Source of the DNA: Zhongshania aquimaris
GTDB taxonomy: Bacteria; Pseudomonadota; Gammaproteobacteria; Pseudomonadales; Spongiibacteraceae
Assembly: GCF_019312595.1 (NCBI RefSeq)
Contig: NZ_JAHWDQ010000001.1
Span: 1,614,926-1,678,925 of the forward strand
DNA: 64,000 nt
Direction of reading: 5' to 3'
The number at the start of each line of letters is the position of its first letter. The first letter of the stretch is position 1. Shown here piece after piece: positions 1-10,000 of this stretch. Under the pieces are notes generated by a model, which saw only the letters and a list, made by a program, of their open reading frames with translations, was not told the DNA's origin and made no database searches. Both the position numbers and the translations under genes were made by a program.

Positions 1-289
1 CCTCAAGGTTAGAGAGGCGGTAACAATGCCGCTTGCCTATCTGGGCGGAATTAAAAGCTTAGCAAATATCGAACAGGCCATGTCAGATGGTTTTGATGCA
101 GTAGTCATGGCTAGAGTACTGCTGCACGACGCCGCATTAGTGAACAAATTAAAAAGTGGCGAAATCTCCGCGTCAGGCTGCACTAACTGCAATGCCTGTA
201 TTCCACAGATCTACAATGAAGCGGGCACCTACTGTGTGTTAAACACACCCAACGATCCAGCACTGAATAAAATTCGCGCCGCTGAGTAG
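1..289 (+). CDS. NADH:flavin oxidoreductase (old yellow enzyme family), C-terminal part
   Basis: This is the 3' end of a gene that starts before the window; the frame is open from base 2. The visible end reads like the last third of the old yellow enzyme TIM barrel: a LGGI segment, then FDAVVMARVLLHD, the FMN-phosphate-binding strand where the family has GxDxVxxGR. A Cys-rich tail (CTNCNACI) follows, resembling the short Cys motif of the NADH oxidase/2,4-dienoyl-CoA reductase-like branch. Such enzymes reduce activated C=C bonds with FMN and NAD(P)H in the cytoplasm. A second family member lies at 57881-58960. The substrate cannot be told. Confidence 0.8.
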   Translation, partial: LKVREAVTMPLAYLGGIKSLANIEQAMSDGFDAVVMARVLLHDAALVNKLKSGEISASGCTNCNACIPQIYNEAGTYCVLNTPNDPALNKIRAAE

Positions 290-333
290 CATTTTCCCTT
301 CAATGCAATTCCAAAACACTTAACAATAAATTT

Positions 334-363
334 GCCCTCAGTCCCTTAGACGGGATCGAGGGC
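334..363 (+). terminator. Hairpin after the old yellow enzyme gene
   Basis: GCCCTC at 334-339 pairs with GAGGGC at 358-363, and the inner GTCCC/GGGAT can extend the stem with one wobble pair. It begins 45 bases after the stop codon, where a terminator would be expected. There is no U-tract, so factor-independent termination is doubtful. Confidence 0.3.
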
Positions 364-482
364 GGGGCGCACACACAAAAACAAACCGTCACCTATTTGA
401 CAAACTTATACCTACAGATTTGTTATCATCGCTAACATTTAGGCGCGATCTACGCGCCCATTGCTTAATAGAGGGAGTGGCA

Positions 483-1763
483 ATGCGACTGATCAAGACT
501 GTACTGCTGTTATTACTGCTGGTGCTTGCCATTGGCTTGTTTCTTATTAGTCGCCCGCTGACACCAGTCGGCCCTGCACTTGTGGCTAATACTCCAGTTG
601 ACCGCGCTGCAGCAGAGCTGCAAAGCGCCGTTGTGGTGGGCAGCAATTGGGACGGCACCGCCGAGGTATTCGACCCCGAATCCTTTGCGATTTTAGCGCG
701 CTATAACCTGGTACCGGATATTGAGGAGCGCTTTGCCGAGATTAACGACAGCCTCTATCGACGCATTGCCGCGCGTTTTATTCGCACCGTAATCGGCGAA
801 GGCAACGACCAGTTGGTAGACGACCTTTTCCCCTCAAAAGATGGCCGTTATCTATTTGTGTCTCGCCCAAGTTTCGCCGATGCCATCGCACTGGACGTCA
901 CGACCGGGAAAATCGCGTGGCGCACCAAGGTGAAAGGCGTTCGCTCTGACCATGCTGCGCTCTCGCCAGACGGCAAGATCTTTTTAATTTCTGCGTCTAC
1001 CGGTGGCGTCGTTCATGCCATTGATACCGCCACCGGCGACATCGTCGATAACTTTTACCCAGGCGACCAGCCTCACGAAAGTAACTACTCCAAAGACGGC
1101 CAACGCATTTACCATGCCTCTATTGGCCGCGTGTTCGTACCCACAACAGCCGACTGGCTAGATGGACTCAAGGGCGAACGTCGCTTTGTCATTGCCGACG
1201 CCAACACCTACGAGGTACTAAACACCGTGGACATGCGCGAAAAGCTCGAGGAGTACGGCATGGACTGGGTGGATTCTGCAGTGCGCCCTATGGCGATCAT
1301 GCCTGATGAAAGCTACGCCTATATGCAAATTTCCTTCTATCACGGATTCTTCGAATACGATCTGAAAAAACACCGCATCACTCGTCACCTTGAATTGCCG
1401 GTACCGCCACAAATTCAGGCGATGCCCCTGCGACAATACCAGCTTAATTCCGCCCACCACGGCTTGGCACTCAACCACACAGGCACAAAGCTATGTGTTG
1501 CCGCCACTATGTCTGGTTATGCGGCCATTGTGGATCGGGAAAGTTTCGAATACACCATTGTTACACTGTCAGAAGAGCCACTGGGCTCCAAGCCTTACTG
1601 GTCAACTGAAAGCGAAGACGGCAAGCACTGTTACGTGTCGAGCAGCGAACAGGATACCGTTGTCGTCATCGACTTTGAGACGGCTGAGCAAGTGGCCACC
1701 GTGCCGGTAGGTAACCACCCGCAAAGGATTCGCACCGGCAAATTATTGCTGCCCGCGCGTTAA
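483..1763 (+). CDS. Secreted or membrane-anchored YVTN-type beta-propeller protein
   Basis: The product is about 426 aa. I chose the ATG at 483 because GGGAG stands just before it and the protein then opens with a lysine/arginine n-region and a Leu-rich hydrophobic stretch (about residues 5-23), a signal peptide or anchor. The upstream in-frame ATG at 420 would bury this signal. The body has recurring beta-propeller blades with SPDGK, SKDGQ, NHTGT and ESEDGK turns, ending with a blade like those of YVTN/cytochrome-d1-type propellers ([18 protein letters not shown]). It probably folds as a 7-blade propeller in the periplasm. No catalytic residues are evident, and there are no haem motifs. Function unknown; it appears monocistronic. 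Confidence 0.75.
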   Translation: MRLIKTVLLLLLLVLAIGLFLISRPLTPVGPALVANTPVDRAAAELQSAVVVGSNWDGTAEVFDPESFAILARYNLVPDIEERFAEINDSLYRRIAARFIRTVIGEGNDQLVDDLFPSKDGRYLFVSRPSFADAIALDVTTGKIAWRTKVKGVRSDHAALSPDGKIFLISASTGGVVHAIDTATGDIVDNFYPGDQPHESNYSKDGQRIYHASIGRVFVPTTADWLDGLKGERRFVIADANTYEVLNTVDMREKLEEYGMDWVDSAVRPMAIMPDESYAYMQISFYHGFFEYDLKKHRITRHLELPVPPQIQAMPLRQYQLNSAHHGLALNHTGTKLCVAATMSGYAAIVDRESFEYTIVTLSEEPLGSKPYWSTESEDGKHCYVSSSEQDTVVVIDFETAEQVATVPVGNHPQRIRTGKLLLPAR

Positions 1764-1774
1764 GACTATTGGAT

Positions 1775-1807
1775 GGATAAGTGCGGCAGTGAGATCCGCA
1801 CTTGTCC
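1775..1807 (+). terminator. Stem-loop downstream of the beta-propeller gene
   Basis: AAGTGCGG (1779-1786) pairs with CCGCACTT (1796-1803), and the flanks GGAT/GTCC extend it to about 12 base pairs with one wobble and a 9-base loop. It starts 12 bases after the stop codon. The U-tract is weak, so it may be an imperfect terminator or an mRNA-stabilising hairpin. Confidence 0.5.
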
Positions 1808-2226
1808 TATTCAAAGGCCACCGACGGCTTTGCCAGTTGCTGCCATGATGAACATCCCATAAATCGTGACCGAATAAAATCGCGCCGCAACTCAACGCTA
1901 CACGAAATAAAAAATTATTTTTTATGAAATCGTCACTTCGCGAAACTAACTAAAGTCTCGCCATTCAATGCTGCGCATTGCCTGCACCGCCGTTGACCGA
2001 CGGCGATACGTAAACTACACCCAATCCAAATCTGATTTAGGCTTCCTTATTCAAACTGATGGCGCGCAAACAGCTTAAGTTTTAACGAAAATCCATATTG
2101 CTTCTAAGCAGAAGCGCTACCCGTTTTACTTAAAATATCGGTTATTGCACAGACACCAAAGAAACTATTTCCTTATTATTTCCAATAAGATCGGCCGCAG
2201 CAAACCCGCTTTTTTCAAACCAAAAC
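1808..2226. other. Intergenic stretch without recognised gene
   Basis: About 420 bases between the propeller gene and the BlaI promoter. It is stop-rich in all frames. I see one small GCCGT/ACGGC hairpin near 1990-2005 and AT-rich sequence around 1905-1930, but no RNA gene or ORF I can support. Confidence 0.4.
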
Positions 2227-2254
2227 TTGACTTAATCTCATAACATGCTAATTT
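2227..2254 (+). promoter_or_regulatory. Putative sigma-70 promoter of the blaI-blaR1-tonB cassette
   Basis: TTGACT at 2227-2232 is followed after 16 bases by TAATTT at 2249-2254. The -10 element lies inside the first palindrome of the tandem operator, so a bound repressor would block RNA polymerase directly. The translation start is 44 bases downstream. Confidence 0.5.
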
Positions 2255-2279
2255 TTTAGCACATGCTACATTTTTAGCA
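2246..2279 (+). promoter_or_regulatory. Tandem palindromic operator, probably for the BlaI-type repressor
   Basis: Two 16-bp palindromes lie head to tail with an 18-bp period: TGCTAATTTTTTAGCA at 2246-2261 and TGCTACATTTTTAGCA at 2264-2279. The first has perfect 6-bp arms, the second 5-bp arms. They overlap the promoter and end 18 bases before the blaI start. Known BlaI/MecI dimers bind TACA-N-TGTA dyads; this TGCTA-N6-TAGCA dyad differs in sequence but matches in layout. Autoregulation is inferred. Confidence 0.65.
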
Positions 2280-2297
2280 GACAACGAGAGCAATGAA

Positions 2298-2666
2298 ATG
2301 GCAGAAAAGCTGAGTCGCAGAGAGCGCCAGATTATGGACGCGCTCTATGAGCAAGGTCGGATTAGTGCGCGGGATGTTCAAGACGCCATCCCCGAAGCGC
2401 CAGGATACTCGGCGGTGCGAGCACTATTAGCACGCTTGGTCGAAAAAGGCGATGTGGTGTCGATTCAAGAGGGACAGCGATTGTTATATCAACCCGCCAA
2501 ACCCTTACAGCAGGCGCGTGGCTCAGCGTTGAAACGTTTGGTAAGTACCTTTTTTGGCGGCTCTGGTTTTAATGCGGCCACCGCGCTACTGGAACAAGAA
2601 GAGCTCAAGCCGGACGAACTCGAAACGCTCCAACGCCTAATTGATCAAGCACGTAAGCGCGACTAG
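2298..2666 (+). CDS. blaI: BlaI/MecI/CopY family transcriptional repressor
   Basis: The product is 122 aa, the usual length for the family. Residues 5-70 form a winged helix: LSRRERQIMDALYEQG, then the recognition-helix region YSAVRALLARLVEKG and a wing that reads VSIQEGQRLLYQP. The C-terminal 40 residues are helical and should be the dimerisation and cleavage region. In the known systems this cytoplasmic repressor is cut when the partner membrane peptidase senses a signal. Here the partner gene follows 10 bases after the stop, and a double palindrome sits in the promoter. No beta-lactamase gene is nearby, so the controlled trait is unknown. Confidence 0.9.
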   Translation: MAEKLSRRERQIMDALYEQGRISARDVQDAIPEAPGYSAVRALLARLVEKGDVVSIQEGQRLLYQPAKPLQQARGSALKRLVSTFFGGSGFNAATALLEQEELKPDELETLQRLIDQARKRD

Positions 2667-2676
2667 GAGAGCAGCC

Positions 2677-3792
2677 ATGCTCAGTGCCCAGTTGATATCT
2701 TCACTCTTCGAAACAACCTTGCTGCTAATAGCAGGTCGAGAGGTTTTAGAGTTGTGGCGCCACCGCCCCTCAAGATTACTTCAACGCTGCACATTCGTTC
2801 TGCTTACGGCAGCATTACTAAGTCTATTAATTAGCCCCTGGTTACGCCCACTGCTTTTACCTGTGCTTCCACACACTGTCATTCTCGACCCGATTACACT
2901 TACCCCTCAGAACGAACAACTGGCAAGCAACCCGCTGGTCGCGCTGCTCATGAAAATATATCTCGTGGGCGTATGCATATTAATTAGCTACTGGCTTATT
3001 AGTCTTCTCACATTGTTGTACAGCCACTACCACGCCACAGCGATACCCAATTCTCCCTGGCAAAGTCATTTATTAAACTTAAGTTCGCGCCGTATTCGCC
3101 TGCGCTGCACTCATCAGATAACTGGGCCAATGACGTGGGGCACGGTCTGGCCAGTAATCGCCGTACCAACGAAAGCATTGAACTGGTCGGATGCGCATAT
3201 TCGCTGGGCACTGCAACACGAGATTAGCCACATTGAGAATCACGACTGGCTCACACAACAACTTGGGCGTTTGAGCTGTATATTTTTCTGGCCCATTCCG
3301 ATTGTGTGGCAGATTTACCGAAGCATGTGCCAAGAAGCCGAAGTTGCCGCCGACCAACGTGCGCTACATGCAGGTGCAGCGCCAGCAGAATACGCAGCAT
3401 GGTTGCTTTGTCAGGCGAGAGGTGTGCGCACCACGGCGGGTGTTGCATTGGCGCCGACATCCAGTCTGGGATACCGCTTACGGAATATACTAGACCCGCG
3501 GCAAGGCGAATCTTGTAAAGCTTCACCCACGATTTTGCCGTGGCTATTACTAGCGTTAGTAATGGCTTTACCGCTAGCTGCGATTCAATTCACCACCTTG
3601 CAAGTAACTCACACACCTCAATTTGGTGAAGCGGCGTGGCAAAGATCCCGGCCGGTTGTCATTGCCGAACCCGGTACTGCGCTCTTAAAACGTTTAGCTT
3701 CACCGCTAGAAGCACAGGCCATCCAACTCCCGCCCGCCCCTCCCACGGTCGACCGCGCGCCGCGGTATCCGCCCGCCAATGCGCCACCGTAA
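2677..3792 (+). CDS. BlaR1-like M56 family membrane metallopeptidase
   Basis: About 371 aa from the ATG at 2677, chosen over an upstream TTG at 2641 because AGGAGAG lies 5-6 bases before it. Hydrophobic segments near residues 10-25, 38-62 and 88-115 precede a zinc peptidase domain with HEISH at about 181-185, and a further helix lies near 290-310. EAEVAADQRAL, about 50 residues on, fits the third metal ligand of M56 enzymes. Unlike true BlaR1 (about 600 aa), there is no C-terminal penicillin-binding sensor domain, only a short proline-rich tail. It probably cleaves or triggers loss of the BlaI repressor encoded just upstream, but the signal must differ from beta-lactam acylation. Confidence 0.85.
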   Translation: MLSAQLISSLFETTLLLIAGREVLELWRHRPSRLLQRCTFVLLTAALLSLLISPWLRPLLLPVLPHTVILDPITLTPQNEQLASNPLVALLMKIYLVGVCILISYWLISLLTLLYSHYHATAIPNSPWQSHLLNLSSRRIRLRCTHQITGPMTWGTVWPVIAVPTKALNWSDAHIRWALQHEISHIENHDWLTQQLGRLSCIFFWPIPIVWQIYRSMCQEAEVAADQRALHAGAAPAEYAAWLLCQARGVRTTAGVALAPTSSLGYRLRNILDPRQGESCKASPTILPWLLLALVMALPLAAIQFTTLQVTHTPQFGEAAWQRSRPVVIAEPGTALLKRLASPLEAQAIQLPPAPPTVDRAPRYPPANAPP

Positions 3793-3902
3793 TCTTCATT
3801 GAAGTAAATCAACTCATTTATCTTTCGTAACCACCTATCGGTTTCCAAAACAGGACACCGAGAGGGATATCTGCGCGTTAACAACGCGATTGGAGAGTAA
3901 CT

Positions 3903-4550
3903 ATGACTGCAATAAGTGCCAATGCACAGGCAAATAACGCCATTCCAATTCCGCACCAGCTATATCGCATACCCTGCCTAATACTTGGAGCACTCGCGGT
4001 AACAGTACTGATCTTGCTATTGATGGAACGATTAGTACACAACGATATGCTCGCCCCACCCGAGCAGGGGCCTCACAAAATTAACACCGTAGTAATGGAC
4101 CCACCCGGACCGCCGGAGATACTGCCGCCACCATTTGTTCGTCCCGAGCCTGTTGAACCTCCGCCAGAAATGCCACCAATAACCCAAACTATTGCGAAGA
4201 ATGTCGATTTCACAATTGACCTAACACCACCTTCACATAGCGAAAAAATTAGCCACAATCATTCGGGGCCGACCGATTCCACCGCCATTCCAATCGTGCG
4301 AATAGCACCAGATTACCCCAACAGAATGGCCACCCGAGGCATTGAGGGCTACGTGGATTTAATATTTGATATTTCTACTGCCGGTGTACCCACAAATATA
4401 CGAGTCACCGAATCAGAACCAGAAGGTGCTTTCGACAAAGCTGCAATACGCGCCTTGGCAAGATGGAAGTATCGACCTAAACAAGTCGATGGTTATCCGG
4501 TGACACAAACCGGCCAGCAAACTCGAATTCGATTTGACCTGAGCGACTGA
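3903..4550 (+). CDS. TonB family energy-transducer protein
   Basis: 215 aa with the classic TonB order: a short cytoplasmic N-terminus, one transmembrane helix (about 27-43), a proline-rich spacer (about 55-95, many PP and PEP motifs), and a C-terminal TonB domain from about 125 with YPNRMATRGIEGYVDLIFDI and AIRALARWKYRPK. TonB carries proton-motive force from ExbB-ExbD to outer membrane receptors; no exbBD lies here. It follows blaR1 by 110 bases and is probably co-regulated. TonB-like C-termini are often attached to M56 peptidases in other bacteria, so a role in signalling with BlaR1 rather than transport is possible. Confidence 0.88.
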   Translation: MTAISANAQANNAIPIPHQLYRIPCLILGALAVTVLILLLMERLVHNDMLAPPEQGPHKINTVVMDPPGPPEILPPPFVRPEPVEPPPEMPPITQTIAKNVDFTIDLTPPSHSEKISHNHSGPTDSTAIPIVRIAPDYPNRMATRGIEGYVDLIFDISTAGVPTNIRVTESEPEGAFDKAAIRALARWKYRPKQVDGYPVTQTGQQTRIRFDLSD

Positions 4551-4794
4551 CCCAACAGTCACAGCGCCACGAAAGACAACTCGTATTAAAAATTTCGGCG
4601 CGTGAGAAAACTGATTTCCCTAGTATTCACGTAATAGAAAAGACATTCAGAGAGTCGTCGCCGCAGGCCGATGGGGCGCGAATAAGGTCGCAGCGCGATT
4701 CTCTGCTAATGTACTGAAGCCGCATACCGTAAAATTTATTCAGTATTGGCCAGCCGACTAACGGATCTATAAAAATGTGTGTATTGCTAAAACT
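4551..4794. other. Intergenic stretch before dedA
   Basis: About 240 bases after the tonB stop codon. I see no coding or RNA signal. The region must hold the dedA promoter, but I cannot point to a convincing -35/-10 pair. Confidence 0.3.
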
Positions 4795-5298
4795 ATGACA
4801 GACACCCTCACCTCGGCGCTACTAAACAATCCGCAGTATGCCCTCGCTATTGTGTTCCTAAATGCGCTCTGCGAGGCCACTGTCTTAGTGGGGCTGTTTG
4901 TTCCCGGCGCGGTGCTTGTGGTCGTCACGACATTTATTTACTCACAGGGCATTGCGACTATTCCAGAGATTATGTCCGCCGCGTTTATGGGCGCCTTGCT
5001 TGCGGACAATGCCGGTTATCACCTGGGAAAGCTCGCCGGCCCTAAATTTCACGAATCGGGCTTTGCGCTGCGTTACGCTTCTAAATTGCAAAAAGCCGAG
5101 AATTTAATACAGCGCTTTGGCTGGGGCGCGATACTTATTGGTCGCTTGTTAACGGCCATCCGCAGTATTGTTCCACTGTTGACTGGCATCAGCGGTTTTT
5201 CTGCGTGGCGGTATTTGATCTTTGATATTCTTGCCTGTGCTATTTGGGCAATGGGGCTTGGCTTAATTATCACCGGCGTGGATGGCGTTATAGGCTGA
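4795..5298 (+). CDS. DedA family inner-membrane protein
   Basis: About 167 aa from the ATG at 4795; a GTG at 4777 in the same frame is possible, and neither has a clear ribosome-binding site. Family signs are the early E-x6-G-x6-G segment (ALCEATVLVGLFVPGAVLVV), GALLADNAGYHLGKLAG, and a conserved Arg-containing stretch (GRLLTAIRSIVPLLTGISG) ahead of a last hydrophobic helix. DedA proteins are lipid flippase or scramblase-like membrane proteins, with members moving undecaprenyl phosphate or phosphatidylethanolamine. Slightly short for the family (about 200 aa). Substrate unknown. Confidence 0.85.
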   Translation: MTDTLTSALLNNPQYALAIVFLNALCEATVLVGLFVPGAVLVVVTTFIYSQGIATIPEIMSAAFMGALLADNAGYHLGKLAGPKFHESGFALRYASKLQKAENLIQRFGWGAILIGRLLTAIRSIVPLLTGISGFSAWRYLIFDILACAIWAMGLGLIITGVDGVIG

Positions 5299-5493
5299 GA
5301 CATACGCTAAGCATCCCAGCGCTTTCGCTACGCCAATATCCAAGACTCGAAACGCGCTTGCAATAGCCTCTCTGTTCCCCGACTATCGGGGTTGGATATC
5401 TGCCTCACTCGTCGTTCAACTTACGCCTCGGGCGACGTTGGCAACGCCAATAGATATTAGAATAAGGCCCTCGCAGCGAACTCAGTATTTACT

Positions 5494-6999
5494 ATGCCGA
5501 CATGCTCTCTCATGCAATTACCTAAACGGCGGCACTTAGCCTTTGGCGCGGCGCTTGGTATTGTATTGATTCCCGGCCCTGCGCTGGCGCACAGCTTCGG
5601 TGAGGTCTTCACCCTGCCGATGCCCTTCTGGCTCTATGGTTGGGGCAGCGCCGCTGCACTTATTTTGTCGTTTTTACTTATTGCCCTTAGCGCCGGAAAC
5701 GCACTACCCGCAACAAGCACAGGCCGCGATTTAAGCCAACATCGCTCGATCAGATTGATGCGCAAACTACACCTGAAAACCCTGGCGCAATCTCTTAGCG
5801 TTGGCGCGCTGTTACTCTGCATTGTTAGTGGCCTTTGGGGCGTTCGCAGCCCCTATGGCAATTTCAATATGACTTTCTTCTGGATTGTTTTTTTACTCGG
5901 AGCCAGCTATGGCAGCGCGCTGTTTGGCAATATTTATTCAGTCATCAATCCCTGGTATTGCCTAAGCGCCGCCATCAACCGCTTCTGCAGGGCCTTTGAC
6001 CGTGCCCGCGTCACATGGCCTTCATGGCTAAGCTATTGGCCGGCAATTTTGCTTTATGGCGCGCTCATTTGGCTGGAACTTCTCGGCGCCAGTACGCCCT
6101 ATGTACTATCTATTATGCTACTGGCTTATAGCCTATTGAACCTTGTGGCGGTCGCCGTTTTCGGTAGCCGCAACTGGTTTCGCTACGGCGAAATATTCAG
6201 CGTCTTATTTGCTCTGCTCTCGCGACTTTCGCCACTGGAATATATTGCAACTGACCGAGGACAAGCTGCAAAACACACTGAGCCCGGCAAGTTACAGCTG
6301 CGCTGGCCGCTGGCGCACTTAACCGACTTGCGAGTAGGCCATTGGAGTTTGCTGATCTTTATTTTGTTTATGCTGTCGTCTACTGCCTTCGATGGTCTGC
6401 ATGAAACCACATTATGGAAGCAATGGTTCTGGCTAGATTTGTATCAAAATCTGCTACGCGATTTCAGCAGCAGCAATCCCTTGGCGGCGTTTCCACAAAT
6501 GCGCCAGTGGTTTGTTTACTGGCAAGGATTCTGGTTGTTTGCGTCTGTGACGCTATATTTGCTCGCCTATTTATTAAGCCTGCAGCTGGGCAAGTGGCTG
6601 GCGAATAGTTCGCACAGTATCACCGAACTAGCACTGGGTTTTGCGCCGTCACTGCTACCCATTGCACTGGCATACCACATAGCGCATTACTACACCCTCA
6701 TTCAAACTCAAGGCATTAAAATTATTAGTCTGATATCAGACCCGCTAGGCCGCGGCGACAATATTTTTGGCACCGCCAACTGGCTGCAGCGGCAGTTTAT
6801 TCCCGATGCAAATACCGTTTGGCATATTCAATTAGGCAGTATTTTAATTGGCCACGTTCTCGGCGCACTGGTGGCACACCGGCTCGCGCAGCGTTTGTTT
6901 GAAGGTGAGCGGAAAGTCATTCTGAGCCAGCTACCGATGCTGGCGCTAATGGTCGGCCTGACCACCAGCGGCTTGTGGATTCTATCGCTACCCCACTGA
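5494..6999 (+). CDS. Large polytopic membrane protein with signal-peptide-like start
   Basis: About 501 aa. An initial segment looks like a signal peptide ending in ALA before HSFGE, then roughly 11-12 hydrophobic helices. I do not see a transporter or enzyme signature with certainty. The opening after the signal, with HSFG and a PMPFWLYGWG segment, and the aromatic-rich helices recall a family of membrane proteins in actinobacteria and proteobacteria that databases sometimes label fenitrothion hydrolase. I recall this label only loosely. Conserved-looking polar residues within membrane segments (H in IAYHIAHYY, NPWY) could bind a metal or cofactor. The gene is alone, with the next gene on the other strand. 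Confidence 0.6.
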   Translation: MPTCSLMQLPKRRHLAFGAALGIVLIPGPALAHSFGEVFTLPMPFWLYGWGSAAALILSFLLIALSAGNALPATSTGRDLSQHRSIRLMRKLHLKTLAQSLSVGALLLCIVSGLWGVRSPYGNFNMTFFWIVFLLGASYGSALFGNIYSVINPWYCLSAAINRFCRAFDRARVTWPSWLSYWPAILLYGALIWLELLGASTPYVLSIMLLAYSLLNLVAVAVFGSRNWFRYGEIFSVLFALLSRLSPLEYIATDRGQAAKHTEPGKLQLRWPLAHLTDLRVGHWSLLIFILFMLSSTAFDGLHETTLWKQWFWLDLYQNLLRDFSSSNPLAAFPQMRQWFVYWQGFWLFASVTLYLLAYLLSLQLGKWLANSSHSITELALGFAPSLLPIALAYHIAHYYTLIQTQGIKIISLISDPLGRGDNIFGTANWLQRQFIPDANTVWHIQLGSILIGHVLGALVAHRLAQRLFEGERKVILSQLPMLALMVGLTTSGLWILSLPH

Positions 7000-7027
7000 C
7001 GCACGGCAAACCTGATAAAGCACAGGT

Positions 7028-7053
7028 AAAAAAAAGCCCGGACATAGCCGGGC
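7028..7053 (-). terminator. Rho-independent terminator of the repeat-lipoprotein gene
   Basis: Read on the minus strand, GCCCGG (7053-7048), a 6-base loop and CCGGGC (7041-7036) are followed by eight T residues. It lies about 20 bases past the stop codon of the minus-strand gene ending at 7073. This is a textbook intrinsic terminator. Confidence 0.9.
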
Positions 7054-7072
7054 ATATTAAAGAACAACTTAT

Positions 7073-10000
7073 TTAAGGCGCGAAACTACCTTCCGGTGGT
7101 GCCGGCCGCAATATACCGCCGGGATTAATCACGCCGCCTCGTCCTTGTATAGCCGCACTCGATGCTTCGGTGAGCTCCCAGGTTCGCAGATAGGCCTCGG
7201 CAGAGTTAAATAGGTGCTTGGTCTGCTGTGCAGGCTTATCACTATCAATGACCACCTCTTCAACAAAGTCGGCGAGCATACCGTAGTGCGCATTGCCGTC
7301 CACGTCTTCATGCCACGTGCGCACCACTTCGCCGTCGACATTGGCACTGGCGGGTTGCGAAAAGACAATCGGCTGCACATTGGCAAACCCGGTCAAACTA
7401 GTGAACGGCTCGCCATCAAACAGGGTGAACGGATAGGTGATGGGGTTTTCAGGGTTGTTGCGCGGGCCACTCTGCGCCGACAGACCATTGGTGTCGGTGC
7501 CGTAGCCAAAGCCGAATAATAGTGGCTCCAACCCTTTGGCAGCGCGCAGCGCCATTGCCGCGGTGTATATGCCAGCGGTTTCGTCCATATCTTCACGGAA
7601 GCCACGACTTGACCCGTTGCTGGGATATAGGAAGCCGCCGTTAGCCAACATCCGCGTCGCCTGATCTATAGTGGTGCCACCAAACGTGCCATGAGTCGAG
7701 ACAAAGGGGTAGGCCGGCGTCTGCGCCTCGGCCAATTCTAGGGCTTGGGTTTTCATGCCCATTTCCATGTGATCCCAGTCAAACAGGAATCCCAACTCCA
7801 TCATTTTACTGTAGGTATACAGACCTGCCGGCGTCATCCAGCGCGCATTACACTGATTTATGTCTGCCGGATAACAGGGCGTAGAACCGCCGGAACGCCC
7901 TCCCTGACCAGTTGGAATACATGGAGGCTGGGGCAAATAGCTTTGAACGGCGCCGCCGCTGCTACCCCACAGATAACCACTAAAGCCCGGCGTTACACCC
8001 TCAATCGGACAGTTATAAGTTGTCCACCATTCGCCGGTAGGAAGCTCCGTATTCGGCAGATTGGCTATCAATGATTCAAACTGGGATTGATTGGGCTGAC
8101 CAGAAAATAGGTCTAGCAATCCAGCGATATCACCCGAGGGCACACCGCCGCTATTTTCGCGGTTACCTAGGTTAAGAATGAGGCCATCGAAAATACCGTT
8201 CCCACCAAAGGCATTGTCAAATTCGTGGATGGAAATAATCTGCCGCACACCCCAGTCCTTTATCCGCTGCATCTGGGTAAGTATCGAGTTAGGTTTGCCC
8301 TCTTCCGTGGTGCAGTTGTACTTATTCTCCAAGAAGCCGCTGTTATCCGAAGGCTCCTCTTCAGGACCCAGCTGACGCAGCGGGTTGTACTTGACCTTGC
8401 AATCAAACAAATTGGAAATTTCTATGCCCAACACCACGGCGATTTTGCCGTCTTCGATAACGCTGCGCGCCTTACTCGGCGTGTGCACTATCTGGAAAAA
8501 GCCTTTGCCGGGGCCACCGTATTGCGCGTCGATGTAATTTTCCATCGCGTACATAGTGCCGGCCTGACGACCCGCATTGTTCATTGAATTACAGTCGCGC
8601 AGAGGATCGGAGCTCACGTTACGCTGAAGCTCACAAAGCGTTTCATTGTCGACCAAGTCGTTGACGATCACTCGTAATCCGCCCGCCCAAGCGCGCTCTA
8701 TCCACTTCCAGTAAATGGCTTCGTGGGTAAGATTGTCCCGCGATGGCCAATCAGAAAAGCTTGGATAGCCGTCAGTGGCATGACCATCAACGTCCTGTGT
8801 GAACAGACCACCGATCAGATCTAAATGACCGGTCTCGCCGTGAGCGCCACTGCAGTTGCCCAGGGCGTGCTCTACGCCGAATTTATGAAAGGGGTGCCCC
8901 CAATGGCCGCCGCCTAAAAATTCAGTTGCGCTTATATGAACATGGGCGTCGGCATGGCCCAGTACGCTGCCATCTGGCTGTGTGCCTTTGAAGGGTTCGC
9001 CGGTAAAATTACTCTGCGCCTCAGGGAAGTTAGCGCAGCCACTCGTTGTTTCAAAACTAAAACTATCAAGGTTGCCGTCGGCATTGGCGGCGGTTTTAGC
9101 CGCACCGCTGCCATCGACTATCAGTTCCCTCGCAGTAACATCAGAGCCAATCGTGAAAGCATTTGAACGGACCAGCGGGTCCTGGAATTCTTGCCACAAG
9201 GTCACTTGTTCAGCGCTGGGTTCAACATTAATAGCCGGAGTTGCGGGATAATCCGTGGTATCTCCTACCGCCAATACGGTCCACTCGGCGTTATCGGTCG
9301 CCGCTGCAATAGCCACATTCGCTAGATTACCATTGCCAGCGGCGGCTACTAGCTCACGGCTGGCACTGTAAATCATGTATTTACCCAAAGCCGTGGGTTT
9401 CAAGTAAAACGGTTCTGCCCCAGCCACGTCGGCCGCCGAGGCGCGATAACCCGCGCCATCAGCGGCGAGATACTGACCGCTGGCGTTGTCTTTAATCGCC
9501 CAGCAGGCATTGCTCAAATCGTAACGGGTAAGGCGGTTGTCTTCATTGTCGTCAGCGGCGTCGGCGCAACCGTCGTCGGCCAAGTCAATTTTGCCATCTA
9601 GATCATTGTCGATACCGTCGGCACACTGAACTGGGGCTACCGGATCGGTTTCATCGTTATCTGTCGCGCTGTCGCAGCCGGGGTCGGCTAAGTCAATTTT
9701 GCCGTCTGAGTCGTTGTCGACGCCATCGGCACACTGGGCTGCTGGCACTGGATCGGTTTCATCGTTATCTGCAGCGCTATCGCAGCCGGGGTCGGCTAAA
9801 TCAATTTTACCATCTGAGTCATTGTCGATACCGTCGGCACACAGCGCTGCAGGCACTGGATCGGTTTCGTCATTATCGCCTACGCTATCGCAACCGGGGT
9901 CAGCCGAATCAACTTTGCCATCTTCGTCATTGTCTATGCCGTCTGAACATTCCGGCGGTGTCACCGGATCAATTTCATCGTTGTCACTGGGGCTAGTGCA

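Noticed and set aside
2298-3792. Beta-lactam resistance locus
   Set aside because: BlaI and a BlaR1-like peptidase are present, but there is no beta-lactamase or PBP gene, and the peptidase lacks the penicillin-binding domain.
5073-5303. Small minus-strand frame across dedA
   Set aside because: Antisense shadow of the dedA gene, with no independent support.
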